A program made the position numbers and the translations under genes. A DNA stretch of 64,000 nucleotides, from contig NZ_OY762276.1 of the NCBI RefSeq assembly GCF_963665445.1, forward strand, positions 3,962,601 to 4,026,600. Reading direction: 5' to 3'. Numbering within the stretch: position 1 is the stretch's first letter; each line of letters begins with the position of its first letter. The notes beneath the pieces were generated by a model. The model saw only the letters and a program-made list of their open reading frames with translations, was not told where the DNA came from and did not search any database. Below, one piece after another: positions 34,947-44,583 of this stretch. This DNA is from an uncultured Desulfobulbus sp. Lineage in GTDB: Bacteria > Desulfobacterota > Desulfobulbia > Desulfobulbales > Desulfobulbaceae.

Positions 34947-37247
34947 ATGGGCGTATTAACACAAGCCTTGAATACCCTGCAGCAGTACAAGGGCGACCGT
35001 TTTCGCCAGGCAGAACTTTCGTTCTCAGATTTTTTGGCCGAGGTGATCGAGCGCCCGGAGCGCAACCTCCGCAATGTGATCCAGGTCTATGCCGACATGG
35101 TCCGCCATTTTGTCAAGGACGGACACGATGAATATCATAACGACCCGGAATCGATCAACTATCTCAACTACGACTGCAGCCGTCTCTTTGTCGAAGGTTC
35201 CGATCGCCCCTTCTTTGCCGACCGCCTCTTTGCCAACCGGCTGATCCGCCATGTGGAATCGCTGTTGGTCGGTGACCAACAGAACAAGATCTACATCTTT
35301 GACGGCCCGCACGGCAGCGGCAAATCCACCTTTCTCAACAACCTCCTGCGTAAATTCGAGGAGTATGCTAACACCCCTGAGGGGTCACGCTACGAGGTGG
35401 TCTGGCGTCTGCGGGCACCGACCCTGGTGGGCGGGGTACACAGCGTTGCCGGACTTGCCGACAAAATCTCGCAGCTCTTGAGCGAAGAGGCCAACAGCGA
35501 GGTGGAGGGTTGCCTCACCACCACCAAGGAAGGCGACGGCAACTGGCTCACCCTGCCCTGTCCCAGCCACGACCATCCCCTGCTGATGATCCCCAAGGAG
35601 ATCCGTCGCCAGTTCCTCGATGAGTTGATCGACAATGCGGTCTTCAAGGATCAGCTGCTCAACGAAAAGAAGTACGAATGGGTCTTCCGCGACGAGCCCT
35701 GCACCATCTGCTCGGCCCTCTATCAGGAACTGCTGAAAAAAGAAGGCAATGCGCTCAAGGTGCTCGAGTCGGTCTTTGCCCGGCCCTACATGTTCAACCG
35801 GCGCCTGGGCACGGGAATCTCGGTGTTCAACCCCGGCGATCGTCGCTCCCAGCGCAATGTCCGCACCGACGAAACCGTGCAGCGCACCCTCAACGCCCTG
35901 TTCGCGCCCTCGGGGAAGGTGCCCTACCTCTATTCAGGCTATGCCAAGGTCAACAACGGCATCTATGCGCTGATGGATGTCAAGTCGCACAACACCGAGC
36001 GGCTGATGGATCTGCACAACATCATCAGCGATGGGGTGCACAAGGTCGATCACATCGAGGAACGGGTCAACTCGCTCTTTTTTGCGTTGATGAACCCGGA
36101 GGACAAGAAGGTGCTCACCGACCTGGCCGCCTTCTCCGATCGCATCGAGTACATCAACATCCCTTATGTACTTGATATTAAAACAGAAATAGAAATATAC
36201 CGCGAAGTCTTCGGCAAGCATATCGACGAGTCTTTCCTTCCCCGGGTGCTGCACAACTTTGCCCGGGTGATCGTGGCCACCCGCCTGCGGACCAGATCGG
36301 ATGCCATGCTCGAATGGATTCAAAACGCGGAGAAATATGAGCTCTACTGCGACAAGAATCTGCAGCTCTTGAAGATGGAGATCTACACCGGCTATATTCC
36401 GGCCTGGCTGGAAGAGGAAGATGTGGAGCGGTTCAACTCCAAGCGGCGGCTAAAAATTATCGCCGAATCGGAGCAGGATGGCTGGCAGGGGTTGTCGGGG
36501 CGCGACTCGATCCGCATGTTCAACGAATTCTACTCGATGTACGCCCGCGACGACAAACTGATCGACATGTCGATGCTGGGTATCTTCTTCCGCAAATACT
36601 GCAAGAAGGACAAGAGTATCCTGCCCATGGGCTTTCTCGACTCACTGCTCAGGATGTACAACTATTCAGTGCTGCAATCTGTCAAGGAGTCCCTCTACTA
36701 CTACAACGAGGAACAGATTGCCCGCGACATTCAGAACTACATGTTCGCAGTCAACTTCGAACCGCTCACCAGTGAAGTGTGCCGCTTCACCGGTGAGCGG
36801 CTGGAGATCAGCGATGCCTTTTTTCAGCGGATCGAATCCCGGCTGATGGTCTCTCCCTATGACTCCACCGCTTTCAGGGCCATGGTCCAGCGGACCTACA
36901 CCAGTTCCACCCTGACCCAGGAAATTCTGCGCGACAACATGCCCATCACCGAGACCGCGCTCTATCTGCAGCTGCGTGAGCGCTATATCCACAACCTCAA
37001 GGAGAAGGTGCTCGACCCCTTCCTCGACAACGAGAATTTTCGCCGGGCGGTCAAGGAATTCGACCTGGAATCCTTCAAGACCTACGACCAGAAGATCCAG
37101 AGCGATGTCCGTTTCATGATGAAGAACCTGCAGAAAAAATTCGGCTACTCCCGCCAGGGCGCCAAGGAGATCTGCATCTACGTCATCGACAACAACCTGG
37201 CCCGCGTCTTCTCCGACGAGCTCAAGATGGGCCAGTTCACCCCGTAA
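34947..37247 (+). CDS. Second, divergent PrkA-like AAA+ serine kinase
   Basis: 766 residues from the ATG at 34947, with AGGAAGG upstream; a GTG at 34941 is also possible. It shares the PrkA plan but is clearly diverged from the first copy: Walker A GPHGSGKST (about 120-128), a long insertion with possible metal ligands (CPSHDHP, CTIC), YSGYAKVNNGIYALMD, INIPYVLDI and a C-terminal kinase-like domain (RMYNYSVLQ, QKKFGYSRQGAKEIC). I know the prkA-yeaH-spoVR trio as a conserved set, while a second PrkA in the operon is less usual. The two PrkA proteins could form a mixed complex or a kinase cascade, which is inference. Confidence 0.85.
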   Translation: MGVLTQALNTLQQYKGDRFRQAELSFSDFLAEVIERPERNLRNVIQVYADMVRHFVKDGHDEYHNDPESINYLNYDCSRLFVEGSDRPFFADRLFANRLIRHVESLLVGDQQNKIYIFDGPHGSGKSTFLNNLLRKFEEYANTPEGSRYEVVWRLRAPTLVGGVHSVAGLADKISQLLSEEANSEVEGCLTTTKEGDGNWLTLPCPSHDHPLLMIPKEIRRQFLDELIDNAVFKDQLLNEKKYEWVFRDEPCTICSALYQELLKKEGNALKVLESVFARPYMFNRRLGTGISVFNPGDRRSQRNVRTDETVQRTLNALFAPSGKVPYLYSGYAKVNNGIYALMDVKSHNTERLMDLHNIISDGVHKVDHIEERVNSLFFALMNPEDKKVLTDLAAFSDRIEYINIPYVLDIKTEIEIYREVFGKHIDESFLPRVLHNFARVIVATRLRTRSDAMLEWIQNAEKYELYCDKNLQLLKMEIYTGYIPAWLEEEDVERFNSKRRLKIIAESEQDGWQGLSGRDSIRMFNEFYSMYARDDKLIDMSMLGIFFRKYCKKDKSILPMGFLDSLLRMYNYSVLQSVKESLYYYNEEQIARDIQNYMFAVNFEPLTSEVCRFTGERLEISDAFFQRIESRLMVSPYDSTAFRAMVQRTYTSSTLTQEILRDNMPITETALYLQLRERYIHNLKEKVLDPFLDNENFRRAVKEFDLESFKTYDQKIQSDVRFMMKNLQKKFGYSRQGAKEICIYVIDNNLARVFSDELKMGQFTP

Positions 37248-37252
37248 ACGAG

Positions 37253-37280
37253 AGGCCGGAGGCAATCACGCCTCCGGCCT
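37253..37280. terminator. Convergent terminator between prkA operon and acnB
   Basis: AGGCCGGAGGC pairs with GCCTCCGGCCT around a 6-base loop, 6 bases after the prkA2 stop and 12 bases beyond the acnB stop on the other strand. T-rich tracts are weak on both sides. Confidence 0.7.
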
Positions 37281-37291
37281 GTTGCCTCTCC

Positions 37292-39763
37292 TTATGCCGA
37301 AATCCCCTTCCTTGCGAGAAAGGCGAAATACTCGTCAACGCTCGGGAGCTTGCCGAAGAGGGCGGTGATGGCGGTCAACTCGGTGGAGCCGAGAAAGACT
37401 TGCGCGCCGTCCCCCAGGCGATTGTCAAAGTTGCGGGTCGAGGTGGACATGACCGTGGCTCCGGGCCGAACCCGCGCCTGGTTGCCCATGCAGAGGCTGC
37501 AGCCCGGGATCTCCACCCGGCCGCCGACCTGGGCAAAGACGCTCAAGCCGCCTTCATTCTGCATCGCATCCCGATCCATACGGGTAGAGGGGGCGAGCCA
37601 GAGCCGGCTCAGGGCATAGTCTTCGCCCTGCAGCAGTTGTGCGGCCGCCCGGAGATGCGAGAGATGGGTCATGCAGGAGCCGATAAAGGCCTCGTCGATA
37701 GCGGTGCCCGCCACCTCGCTCAAGGGCTTGACATCATCGGGATCGTTGGGGCAGGCCAGAAGCGGCTCGGTCAGGGTTGCCAGATCAATCTCGAGCACCG
37801 CCTTATAGGCAGCGCCCGTATCCGCCGCAAGCAGACTCGGCTCGGCAAGCCAGGCCTTGAGCACCGCAACCCGCCGTTCGAGGGCCTTTTCATCTTGGTA
37901 GCCCATGGCGATGAGTTCTTCCAGAAGGGCAACATTCGCCTGCACATTGGCGATCACCGCGTCCAGGGAGAGCTTGAGCGTGCAGGCGGCGGCACTGCGC
38001 TCGGCCGAGGCGTCGCTGAGTTCAAAGGCCTCCTCGACACGAAGATCCTCCACGCCTTCAATTTCCAGTACCGTCCCGGCAAAGACATTCTTCTTGCCCT
38101 TCTTGGCCACGGTGAGTAATCCCTGTTGAATCGCTGCATAGGGAATGGCATTGACCATGTCGCGCACGGTGATGCCGGGCCGACGCTTGCCGTGGAATCG
38201 AACCAGCACCGACTCCGGCATCTCCAGGGGCATGAAGCCAAGCGCCCCGGCAAAGGCAACCAGGCCCGACCCTGCGGGAAAGGAGATCCCCAAGGGGAAG
38301 CGGGTGTGGGAATCGCCGCCGGTCCCCACCGTATCCGGCACCAGCATCTTGTTGAGCCAGGAATGAATGACGCCGTCACCGGGCTTTAGAGCCACACCGC
38401 CGCAGTCGGTCGAGGTCTCGGTCATGGTCTGCCAGCGGCCCAGATCCGAGGCCTTGGGGTAGGCGGCGGTATGACAGAAGGACTGCATGAACAGATCCGC
38501 CTTGAAGCGCAGACAGGCCAGTTCGGCGATCTCCTGCATGGTCATCGGCCCGGTGGTGTCCTGGGAGCCGACCGTGGTCATCCTTGGCTCGCAGACGGTG
38601 CCCGGCAGCACGCCTTCTCTTCCGCAGGCGCGGCCGACCATCTTCTGTGCCAGGGTATAGGCTTGGTTTGCTGCGGGTTCCGGGTTGGTGACCTCATGAA
38701 AGATTGTAGGGAAGGGCTGACCCAGGGCATCGCAGGCCCAGCGGGTCAGTTTGCGACCGATGATCAGATTGAGCCGGCCTCCGGCGCGGTACTCGTCAAG
38801 CAAGGTCGGGGGCGCAGGTTTGAGGGGAATGGACGTGCCCTGTGCATCTTCCAGGGTCCACTGCTTGAGATTGAGGGTCAGGCGATCAGCGGTGTTGATC
38901 GCGGTGACATCCCCTTCCAGGGCGAGTACGCCGGCATCACGGGCGGTGGCGTAAAAGATCGGGGCGATAATGCCGCCGATGACCAGGCCACCACGCCGCT
39001 TGTTGGGCACATGGGGAATGTCCTCGCCAAGGAGCCAACTCACCGAATTGATCGCCGATTTGCGCGAGGACCCGGTGCCGACGACGTCGCCGACAAAGGC
39101 CACGGTCTCGCCCTTTTGGCGTAACGCACTGATGACCTCCCGTCCCTCAGGAAAACGGGTCTTGCCGCAGAAGGTCGCATGCAGCGGAATATCCGCCCGT
39201 GACTGGGCCTGGTTGCCGGGTGAAAAATCATCGGTATTGATCTCGCCTTCGACCTTGTAGGCGGCAAAGACGATCTTCTCCGGCAGTTCGGGGCTTTTGC
39301 TAAACCATTCTGCCGCAGCCCAGGACTCCAATACCGACTGTGCGGCGGAGTTGGTTTTGGCCAGTTCCTTCACCTGATCAAAGGCCTCGTAAATCTTGGT
39401 CAGCCCTTTGAGGGCCTCTGCGGCATGTGACGATAGAGCGGGAACCTGGAGCAGACGAATCAGGGCCGTCACATTATACCCACCACCCATCTGGGCAAGC
39501 ATGGCAACCGCAGCCTCAGGCCCCCACCCCTGCACCTGGAGTTCACCCAAGGCGACCTGCTCCAGCCAGTCGGCCTTCACCTTGGCGGACTTGCTCACCC
39601 CGGGCTCGACCCGATCCGCCAACAGGCCCAGGAGCACTTCCTGTTCACCGTTGCCCTGAGTCAACAAGGTTGTAATCGCCTCCGTCTGCTCGGGAGTCAA
39701 GGGCAGGGGCGGTACGCCAAGGTGATTGCGTTCTTCAACGCCTTTCCAGTACTGTTCAAGCAT
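37292..39763 (-). CDS. acnB: Aconitate hydratase B / 2-methylisocitrate dehydratase
   Basis: 823 residues, slightly shorter than E. coli AcnB. The HEAT-like N-terminal domain is present (YWKGVEERNHLGVPPLPLT to LKGLTKIYEAF), then the swivel domain, and the catalytic domains with KMVGRACGREGVLPG and the [4Fe-4S] cysteines in GSCMTHLSHLRAA and CSLCMGNQARV. It isomerises citrate to isocitrate and can dehydrate 2-methylisocitrate. With gltA at 22.3 kb it gives the first steps of the oxidative TCA branch for glutamate synthesis or acetyl-CoA oxidation. Monocistronic on the minus strand. Confidence 0.96.
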   Translation of the reverse strand: MLEQYWKGVEERNHLGVPPLPLTPEQTEAITTLLTQGNGEQEVLLGLLADRVEPGVSKSAKVKADWLEQVALGELQVQGWGPEAAVAMLAQMGGGYNVTALIRLLQVPALSSHAAEALKGLTKIYEAFDQVKELAKTNSAAQSVLESWAAAEWFSKSPELPEKIVFAAYKVEGEINTDDFSPGNQAQSRADIPLHATFCGKTRFPEGREVISALRQKGETVAFVGDVVGTGSSRKSAINSVSWLLGEDIPHVPNKRRGGLVIGGIIAPIFYATARDAGVLALEGDVTAINTADRLTLNLKQWTLEDAQGTSIPLKPAPPTLLDEYRAGGRLNLIIGRKLTRWACDALGQPFPTIFHEVTNPEPAANQAYTLAQKMVGRACGREGVLPGTVCEPRMTTVGSQDTTGPMTMQEIAELACLRFKADLFMQSFCHTAAYPKASDLGRWQTMTETSTDCGGVALKPGDGVIHSWLNKMLVPDTVGTGGDSHTRFPLGISFPAGSGLVAFAGALGFMPLEMPESVLVRFHGKRRPGITVRDMVNAIPYAAIQQGLLTVAKKGKKNVFAGTVLEIEGVEDLRVEEAFELSDASAERSAAACTLKLSLDAVIANVQANVALLEELIAMGYQDEKALERRVAVLKAWLAEPSLLAADTGAAYKAVLEIDLATLTEPLLACPNDPDDVKPLSEVAGTAIDEAFIGSCMTHLSHLRAAAQLLQGEDYALSRLWLAPSTRMDRDAMQNEGGLSVFAQVGGRVEIPGCSLCMGNQARVRPGATVMSTSTRNFDNRLGDGAQVFLGSTELTAITALFGKLPSVDEYFAFLARKGISA

Positions 39764-39800
39764 GGGGATTCCTCTCTTGTGCGCGGTTCCTATAAAAAAA

Positions 39801-39830
39801 GCCGACTTCTCCCCGCAAGGAGAAGTCGGC
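39801..39830 (-). terminator. Terminator upstream of acnB (ends sphA-like gene)
   Basis: GCCGACTTCTCC pairs with GGAGAAGTCGGC. On the minus strand it is followed by seven T, 17 bases after the stop of the sphA-like gene. Confidence 0.9.
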
Positions 39831-39846
39831 CGTTCACTCCAACGGT

Positions 39847-40758
39847 TCAGAAGGACTTGGTCAGAGTCGCCACAAAGCGGCTCTCTTCAGGACCATTTTC
39901 CACTCCGTATTCCTGCAGGTAACGCAGGTTGACCTGGAACAGCATCGGCAAATAGAAGAAGTTGACCTCCGCACCGATGGCGTGGGCCTCTTTGTGTTGA
40001 TCAGCGGAGAGACTCTCACTGCTGTCGTCGGATATCTGCCAGTAGGAGGCGCCGGTGATACCGGGACGGATCATCCAGTTGTTGGGCCGGAACTCCTTGC
40101 CCACACCCCATTCGATGACGAATTCCGAGCCAGGGGTAATATCGGTATCGTCCTGCTCACCGTTGACCAGTGTTCGCGTAAGGACACTGGCTGACCAGGT
40201 CTTCTGCTCGTCAAAGTAGTAACTCGCACCGACGGTGAGAAGACCGGACCAGTAACCCAGACCGGGCGAGGCGGGTTCATCGCCCTCAAAATGACCGGTG
40301 GGAATGACCACCCCCAGACCAAGGGTGACATCCCATCGGGGCAGGTGCCAGCCCAGGACAAAGGGCTCCACCGTGATATCCCCCAGGGAAAAGGAGTGGC
40401 TATCGGAAATCGGGCCCAAGGTGAAATCCGTATCGACAAAGGGGATCAAGACATCATAGAGATAATCGGCACCCAAAATTTTCACGTTGGTGACATGGAT
40501 GATACGCTGCACCGAGGCGAAGGTATCGAGCCCAAAATTGGCGCCTGGTATGGGGCTATCGTTATACGTGTCTGGATTATACCAAAGATTATACATGCGG
40601 TAATGCCAGCCCGGAGGCGGTGCTGACGCCCCCAAAACGCCTTCCACCCCATACTGGTAATGCGAGCCTCCTGTCGCGCCCCAACCGTTCGAACACACCG
40701 CCGCTGACATCGCCACCATACCGGCAGCCACGCCAGCCCATTTCTTCCTGCTGAACAT
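39847..40758 (-). CDS. SphA/phenol MetA-type outer-membrane protein
   Basis: 303 residues with a signal peptide (MFSRKKWAGVAAGMVAMSAAVCSNGWG). The mature part is strand-rich with many aromatic residues and ends in ATLTKSF, a C-terminal Phe typical of outer-membrane beta barrels. The segments HYQYGVEGVLGASAPPPGWHYRMYNLWYN and later GVVIPTGHF fit the SphA / 'phenol degradation MetA' family (COG4313), found near aromatic or hydrophobic substrate pathways. No catabolic genes adjoin it here. It lies between the aro operon and acnB with its own terminator. Substrate unknown. Confidence 0.75.
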   Translation of the reverse strand: MFSRKKWAGVAAGMVAMSAAVCSNGWGATGGSHYQYGVEGVLGASAPPPGWHYRMYNLWYNPDTYNDSPIPGANFGLDTFASVQRIIHVTNVKILGADYLYDVLIPFVDTDFTLGPISDSHSFSLGDITVEPFVLGWHLPRWDVTLGLGVVIPTGHFEGDEPASPGLGYWSGLLTVGASYYFDEQKTWSASVLTRTLVNGEQDDTDITPGSEFVIEWGVGKEFRPNNWMIRPGITGASYWQISDDSSESLSADQHKEAHAIGAEVNFFYLPMLFQVNLRYLQEYGVENGPEESRFVATLTKSF

Positions 40759-40816
40759 CCTTCTCTCCCCTTTTTTGAATCAATGGCTACCGCCCCCTGC
40801 GGCACCCCCTCTTCCT

Positions 40817-42103
40817 TCAGTTCCTGGGCCCGGCCAGACGTCCGAATCGTTCCCAAAAATCAGGAAAAGATTTGGCCACACAGCCCTCGCCGGTGATTTC
40901 CACTCCGGGAATACGCAGCCCGGCCACGGCAAAACACATTGCCATGCGATGATCGTTGTAGGTCTCGATCCGTGCACCGTGCAGGTTGCTTCCGCCCGCC
41001 TTGCCGTGGATGATCATCCGGTCGTGTTCTTCTTCGACCTTGGCCCCCATCTTGCGCAGTTCGGTCACCACCGCAGAGACCCGGTCGCACTCCTTGATGC
41101 GCAGGTGAGCGATGTTGTTGATCACGGTCGGACCCTCGGCAAAGGCGGCAACCACAGCCAGGGTCGGCGCCACATCGGGCATATCGCCCATATCGACCTC
41201 GATGCCCTCCAGTTGCTGCGAGCCGATCACGGTGATCCCATCCGCGGCCTGCTCGATCCTGCACCCCATCCGCGCAAGAAAAGGCAGCAGTTGGGCGTCC
41301 CCCTGGAGCGAGGGCACCGGCACATTGGCCACGGTCACACGACCGCCAGTCACCGCAGCCGCACCAAAGAAATAGGATGCGCCCGAGGCGTCGCCTTCGA
41401 TCTGATAGGTCCGTCCCTGGTACTGTCCCTGGGGAATGCGAAAAAAGTTCAACCCCGGTGCCGCCTCGACGCGAATGCCGAAATCGGCCATCACCGCCAG
41501 GGTCATCTCCACATAAGGCTTGGAGAGGATCTCCCCCTGGACCGCAAGCTCAGCCGGTGCAGCCGCGTAGGGGGCCACCAACAACAGGGAGGAAAGATAC
41601 TGGCTGGATTTCCCTTCCGGGAGAATGGTCTTGCCGCCAGCCAAGCCCTTGGCAAGGATGGTCAGCGGCGGGCAACCGGTACCGGCATCGCTGCTGATCT
41701 CGACCTGCCATCCCTGGAGGGCCTGCATCAAGGGCAGGATGGGACGCTCGGCCATACGCTCGGAACCGGTGATATGAAAGGTCCCCTGCCCCAGGGAAGC
41801 CACCGACGTCAGAAAACGGGTGGCGGTGCCGTTGTTGCCCAGGAAAATATCCTGCTGCGGCTGTTGAATCAGACCGCCCTTGCCTACCACCCGCCAGCAC
41901 CCGGGATCTGCGTCATCGCAGGCCACGCCCATGGCCCGCAGGGCCTCCATGGTATAGTGGGTATCTTCACTGGCCAGGGGCCCGAGCAGTTGCGAGGCGC
42001 CCTGGGCCAGGGCCGCTGCGATCAGGGCCCGCTGGGTCAGACTTTTGGAGCCGGGAACGGTGACAACAGCATCAAGGGAAGCAACAGGAGTAATGGTGAT
42101 CAT
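40817..42103 (-). CDS. aroA: EPSP synthase (3-phosphoshikimate 1-carboxyvinyltransferase)
   Basis: 428 residues. Motifs: VPGSKSLTQRAL at the N terminus, LGNNGTATRFL (about 89-99), PVGS-equivalent GKSSQYLSSLLL, GDASGASYF, DVAPTLAVVAAFAEG (catalytic Asp) and RIKECDR, then YNDHRMAMC. It joins shikimate-3-phosphate and PEP to make EPSP. The GNNGTATRFL motif departs from the GNAGTAMRP of the glyphosate-sensitive class I enzymes, which may mean altered inhibitor sensitivity. It is the last gene of the pyrK-pyrD-aroD-aroE-aroA operon, 17 bases after aroE. Confidence 0.96.
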   Translation of the reverse strand: MITITPVASLDAVVTVPGSKSLTQRALIAAALAQGASQLLGPLASEDTHYTMEALRAMGVACDDADPGCWRVVGKGGLIQQPQQDIFLGNNGTATRFLTSVASLGQGTFHITGSERMAERPILPLMQALQGWQVEISSDAGTGCPPLTILAKGLAGGKTILPEGKSSQYLSSLLLVAPYAAAPAELAVQGEILSKPYVEMTLAVMADFGIRVEAAPGLNFFRIPQGQYQGRTYQIEGDASGASYFFGAAAVTGGRVTVANVPVPSLQGDAQLLPFLARMGCRIEQAADGITVIGSQQLEGIEVDMGDMPDVAPTLAVVAAFAEGPTVINNIAHLRIKECDRVSAVVTELRKMGAKVEEEHDRMIIHGKAGGSNLHGARIETYNDHRMAMCFAVAGLRIPGVEITGEGCVAKSFPDFWERFGRLAGPRN

Positions 42104-42120
42104 AGGTAGGCATGTAGTGG

Positions 42121-42957
42121 TTAAGAAGAACGGTCCCGCAGCTCTCGCAACAGGGCCTCACGCATGACGACATGGGGAGCGGGCTGGTTGGTCCAGAGGG
42201 TGAATTGGGCCGCTCCCTGGTAAAGGAGCATCTGCAGGCCATCAATGGTCCGGCACCCGCGTACGGCGGCTTCGTCGAGCAAGCGGGTCCTGAGTGGCGA
42301 ATAGACGATATCCATGACCACGGAGAAATGAGTCAGCAATGCCGGGTCCAGCGGAATCCCGTCACTTCGTGGACTCATGCCGACCGAGGTCGTATTGACC
42401 AGCGCATCCCCCTCGAGGGCCTGGAGTTCAGTCGCGGGCACAAAAGAACACCCCAGCTGGGCAGCGAGATCGCGGCCCTTGGATTCGGTCCGGTTGGAGA
42501 TGATCACCTCGGCCCCGGCCTCGATCAGGCCAAAACCCACTGCCCGCGCTGCCCCCCCTGCACCCAAAATGAGCACCCGGCTCTTTTCGAGAACAATTTC
42601 ATCAGCCAGGGCCTGGTTCGATCCAAGCCAATCGGTGTTGTACCCCTTGCAAAGGACCGAATCAGGATTGCTCCGATCAAACAGCAGGGTGTTGACGGCA
42701 CCGATCTTTTGTGCCACAGGATCGATCTCGTCAACAAAGGCCATGATGTCGACTTTGAACGGAACGGTCACCGAAACTCCGATAAATCCGAGGGATTTGA
42801 GCCCGTAAAAGGCCTGTTCGAGGTTGTCGGGTTGGGTGGGGACATACACGCCGTTGATGTCCAGTTCGAAAAATGCGGCATTGTGCATGGCCGGACTCAT
42901 GGAGTGGGTCACGGGCCGGCCGATGATGCCGAAGAGCCGGGTATGGCCGTTAATCAT
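42121..42957 (-). CDS. aroE: Shikimate dehydrogenase
   Basis: 278 residues from the ATG at 42957, preceded by GGAGCGAGG; a longer ORF to 43002 runs into aroD without a ribosome site. Substrate-binding motifs are present: GRPVTHSMSPAMHNAAF (shikimate-binding Ser pair), VTVPFK with the catalytic Lys, GYNTDWLGS, and the NADP fold LILGAGGAARAVGF, then ISNRTES. It reduces 3-dehydroshikimate to shikimate. It overlaps the aroD stop by 8 bases and is followed by aroA, consistent with one operon for the middle shikimate pathway. Confidence 0.95.
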   Translation of the reverse strand: MINGHTRLFGIIGRPVTHSMSPAMHNAAFFELDINGVYVPTQPDNLEQAFYGLKSLGFIGVSVTVPFKVDIMAFVDEIDPVAQKIGAVNTLLFDRSNPDSVLCKGYNTDWLGSNQALADEIVLEKSRVLILGAGGAARAVGFGLIEAGAEVIISNRTESKGRDLAAQLGCSFVPATELQALEGDALVNTTSVGMSPRSDGIPLDPALLTHFSVVMDIVYSPLRTRLLDEAAVRGCRTIDGLQMLLYQGAAQFTLWTNQPAPHVVMREALLRELRDRSS

Positions 42958-43645
42958 TGCCTCGCTCCAAAATAGGCAGTATCCGGTGCAGTTCCTGCAC
43001 ACTCAGTTGACCGGGGGCAGTCGCCTGCTCCGGCGACAGGGCCGCATAGGTCATGAATCCACCCAGGTAGAGCGTTGCCAGACGGCTGATCGCTCCGGCA
43101 CTGCCCATGGCGAAACCACTCAAGGGGAAGGCGGCGGCCATGGCCTTCTCCTGCAGGGCCAGGATCCGCAGGCAGTCCGCCGCGTCTTTGGCCGTGACCA
43201 CGATCTTGGCCACATCCGCGCCATCGGCCATCATCTGCGACAGTCGATCCTCAAGGACCGCTCGACTTGGTGTAGCCTGAAAGTCGTGGGAGGAAAAAAT
43301 AACCTTGGCCCCGGCTCGGGCTGCCGTATCAAGGACCTGCGCACGAAGTTCAGGGGCCGCCAGCAGTTCTATGTCGACAAACCCCGCCCCCCAATGCAGA
43401 GCACGGCAGAGCAGGTCCACCCGCGCCTGCTCGTCACCCATCCATTGGCCGCCTTCCCAGCCAGGCCTGTTGGTGACCAGGACCGGCTTTTTGGTGGTTG
43501 CGATAAAACCGGCAATATGGGGATCGTTCATGCAGTCGAGCCGGACTTCGATCACATCGACAAGGGGCAATATCGGCGCTACCGCACGCTGCACCTCGGT
43601 TTCGTCGTCGACAGCAACAGATACACAGATCAGGCCGCGAGACAT
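42950..43645 (-). CDS. aroD: 3-dehydroquinate dehydratase, type I
   Basis: 231 residues. The class I TIM-barrel residues are visible: VIEVRLD (about 32-38), VIFSSHDF (catalytic His in HDF, about 113-120) and DVAKIVVTA (Schiff-base Lys), then FAMGSAGAISR. It dehydrates 3-dehydroquinate to 3-dehydroshikimate. Starts two bases after the pyrD stop and overlaps aroE by 8 bases. The type I rather than the type II (AroQ) form is clear from these motifs. Confidence 0.94.
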   Translation of the reverse strand: MSRGLICVSVAVDDETEVQRAVAPILPLVDVIEVRLDCMNDPHIAGFIATTKKPVLVTNRPGWEGGQWMGDEQARVDLLCRALHWGAGFVDIELLAAPELRAQVLDTAARAGAKVIFSSHDFQATPSRAVLEDRLSQMMADGADVAKIVVTAKDAADCLRILALQEKAMAAAFPLSGFAMGSAGAISRLATLYLGGFMTYAALSPEQATAPGQLSVQELHRILPILERGND

Positions 43646-43647
43646 GT

Positions 43648-44583
43648 TCAGGCCCCCAGGCGAAGACTGCCGATGATGGAACGCACCGAGTTCTCGCCCT
43701 GTTCAACCAGGTATTGGCTGATGCCATTGATGATCTGTTTGGTGGCCGCCGGATTGTAGAAGTTGGCAGTGCCCACCTGTACGGCCATGGCTCCGGCAAG
43801 GAGAAATTCGATGGCATCCTCGGCCGTGCCCACACCGCCAATGCCGATGACCGGAACGGAAACCGCCTTGGCGACCTGCCAGACCATGCGCAGGGCCACC
43901 GGCTTCACGGCCGGTCCGGAAAGTCCGCCGATGGTATTGGCCAGTTTCGGGCGGCGACTGCGGATGTCGATGGCCATGCCGATCAAGGTATTGATCAGCG
44001 ACAGTGCATCGGCACCGCCCTCGGCCACGGCCTGGGCCATGGCCACGATATCACTGACATTGGGGGAGAGCTTGACGATCACGGGTAAATCAGTGGCCTG
44101 TTTAACCGCCCGGGTAACGGCGGCAGCCATCTCGGGAACAGTGCCAAAGGCCACTCCACCCTTTTTTACGTTGGGGCAGGAGATATTGATTTCCAGGGCA
44201 TCGATACCTGCCACCCCGGTGAGTTTACCGGCCAGCAGGGCATACTCCTCAATCGAATCGCCGAGGATATTGACGATTACCCGGCAGGCGCATTGTCTGA
44301 GAAAGGGCATCTTCTCGGTAATAAAGCGATCGACACCGACATTTTCCAGGCCAATGGCATTGAGCATCCCACTGGGTGTCTCGACCACACGCGGAGGGGG
44401 ATTGCCGGCCCTCGGCTCAAGGGAAATCCCCTTGACAGCCACTGCACCGAGTCGGTCCAGTGCCACCAGATCAGCAAATTCACGGGCGTAGCCAAAGGTC
44501 CCGGAGGCGGTCATCACCGGGTTGGCAAAACTCAGGCTGCCGATATTGACCGAAAGATCTGGGGAAATCATCAGCGGTTCCAT
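43648..44583 (-). CDS. pyrD: Dihydroorotate dehydrogenase class 1B, catalytic subunit
   Basis: 311 residues. FMN/dihydroorotate motifs: [44 protein letters not shown] with the class 1 catalytic Cys, [26 protein letters not shown] and [15 protein letters not shown]. Class 1B enzymes pair with PyrK and use NAD+; pyrK overlaps by 13 bases upstream, so the heterotetramer is encoded as one unit. It oxidises dihydroorotate to orotate in pyrimidine synthesis. Shares an operon with aroD-aroE-aroA. Confidence 0.96.
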   Translation of the reverse strand: MEPLMISPDLSVNIGSLSFANPVMTASGTFGYAREFADLVALDRLGAVAVKGISLEPRAGNPPPRVVETPSGMLNAIGLENVGVDRFITEKMPFLRQCACRVIVNILGDSIEEYALLAGKLTGVAGIDALEINISCPNVKKGGVAFGTVPEMAAAVTRAVKQATDLPVIVKLSPNVSDIVAMAQAVAEGGADALSLINTLIGMAIDIRSRRPKLANTIGGLSGPAVKPVALRMVWQVAKAVSVPVIGIGGVGTAEDAIEFLLAGAMAVQVGTANFYNPAATKQIINGISQYLVEQGENSVRSIIGSLRLGA

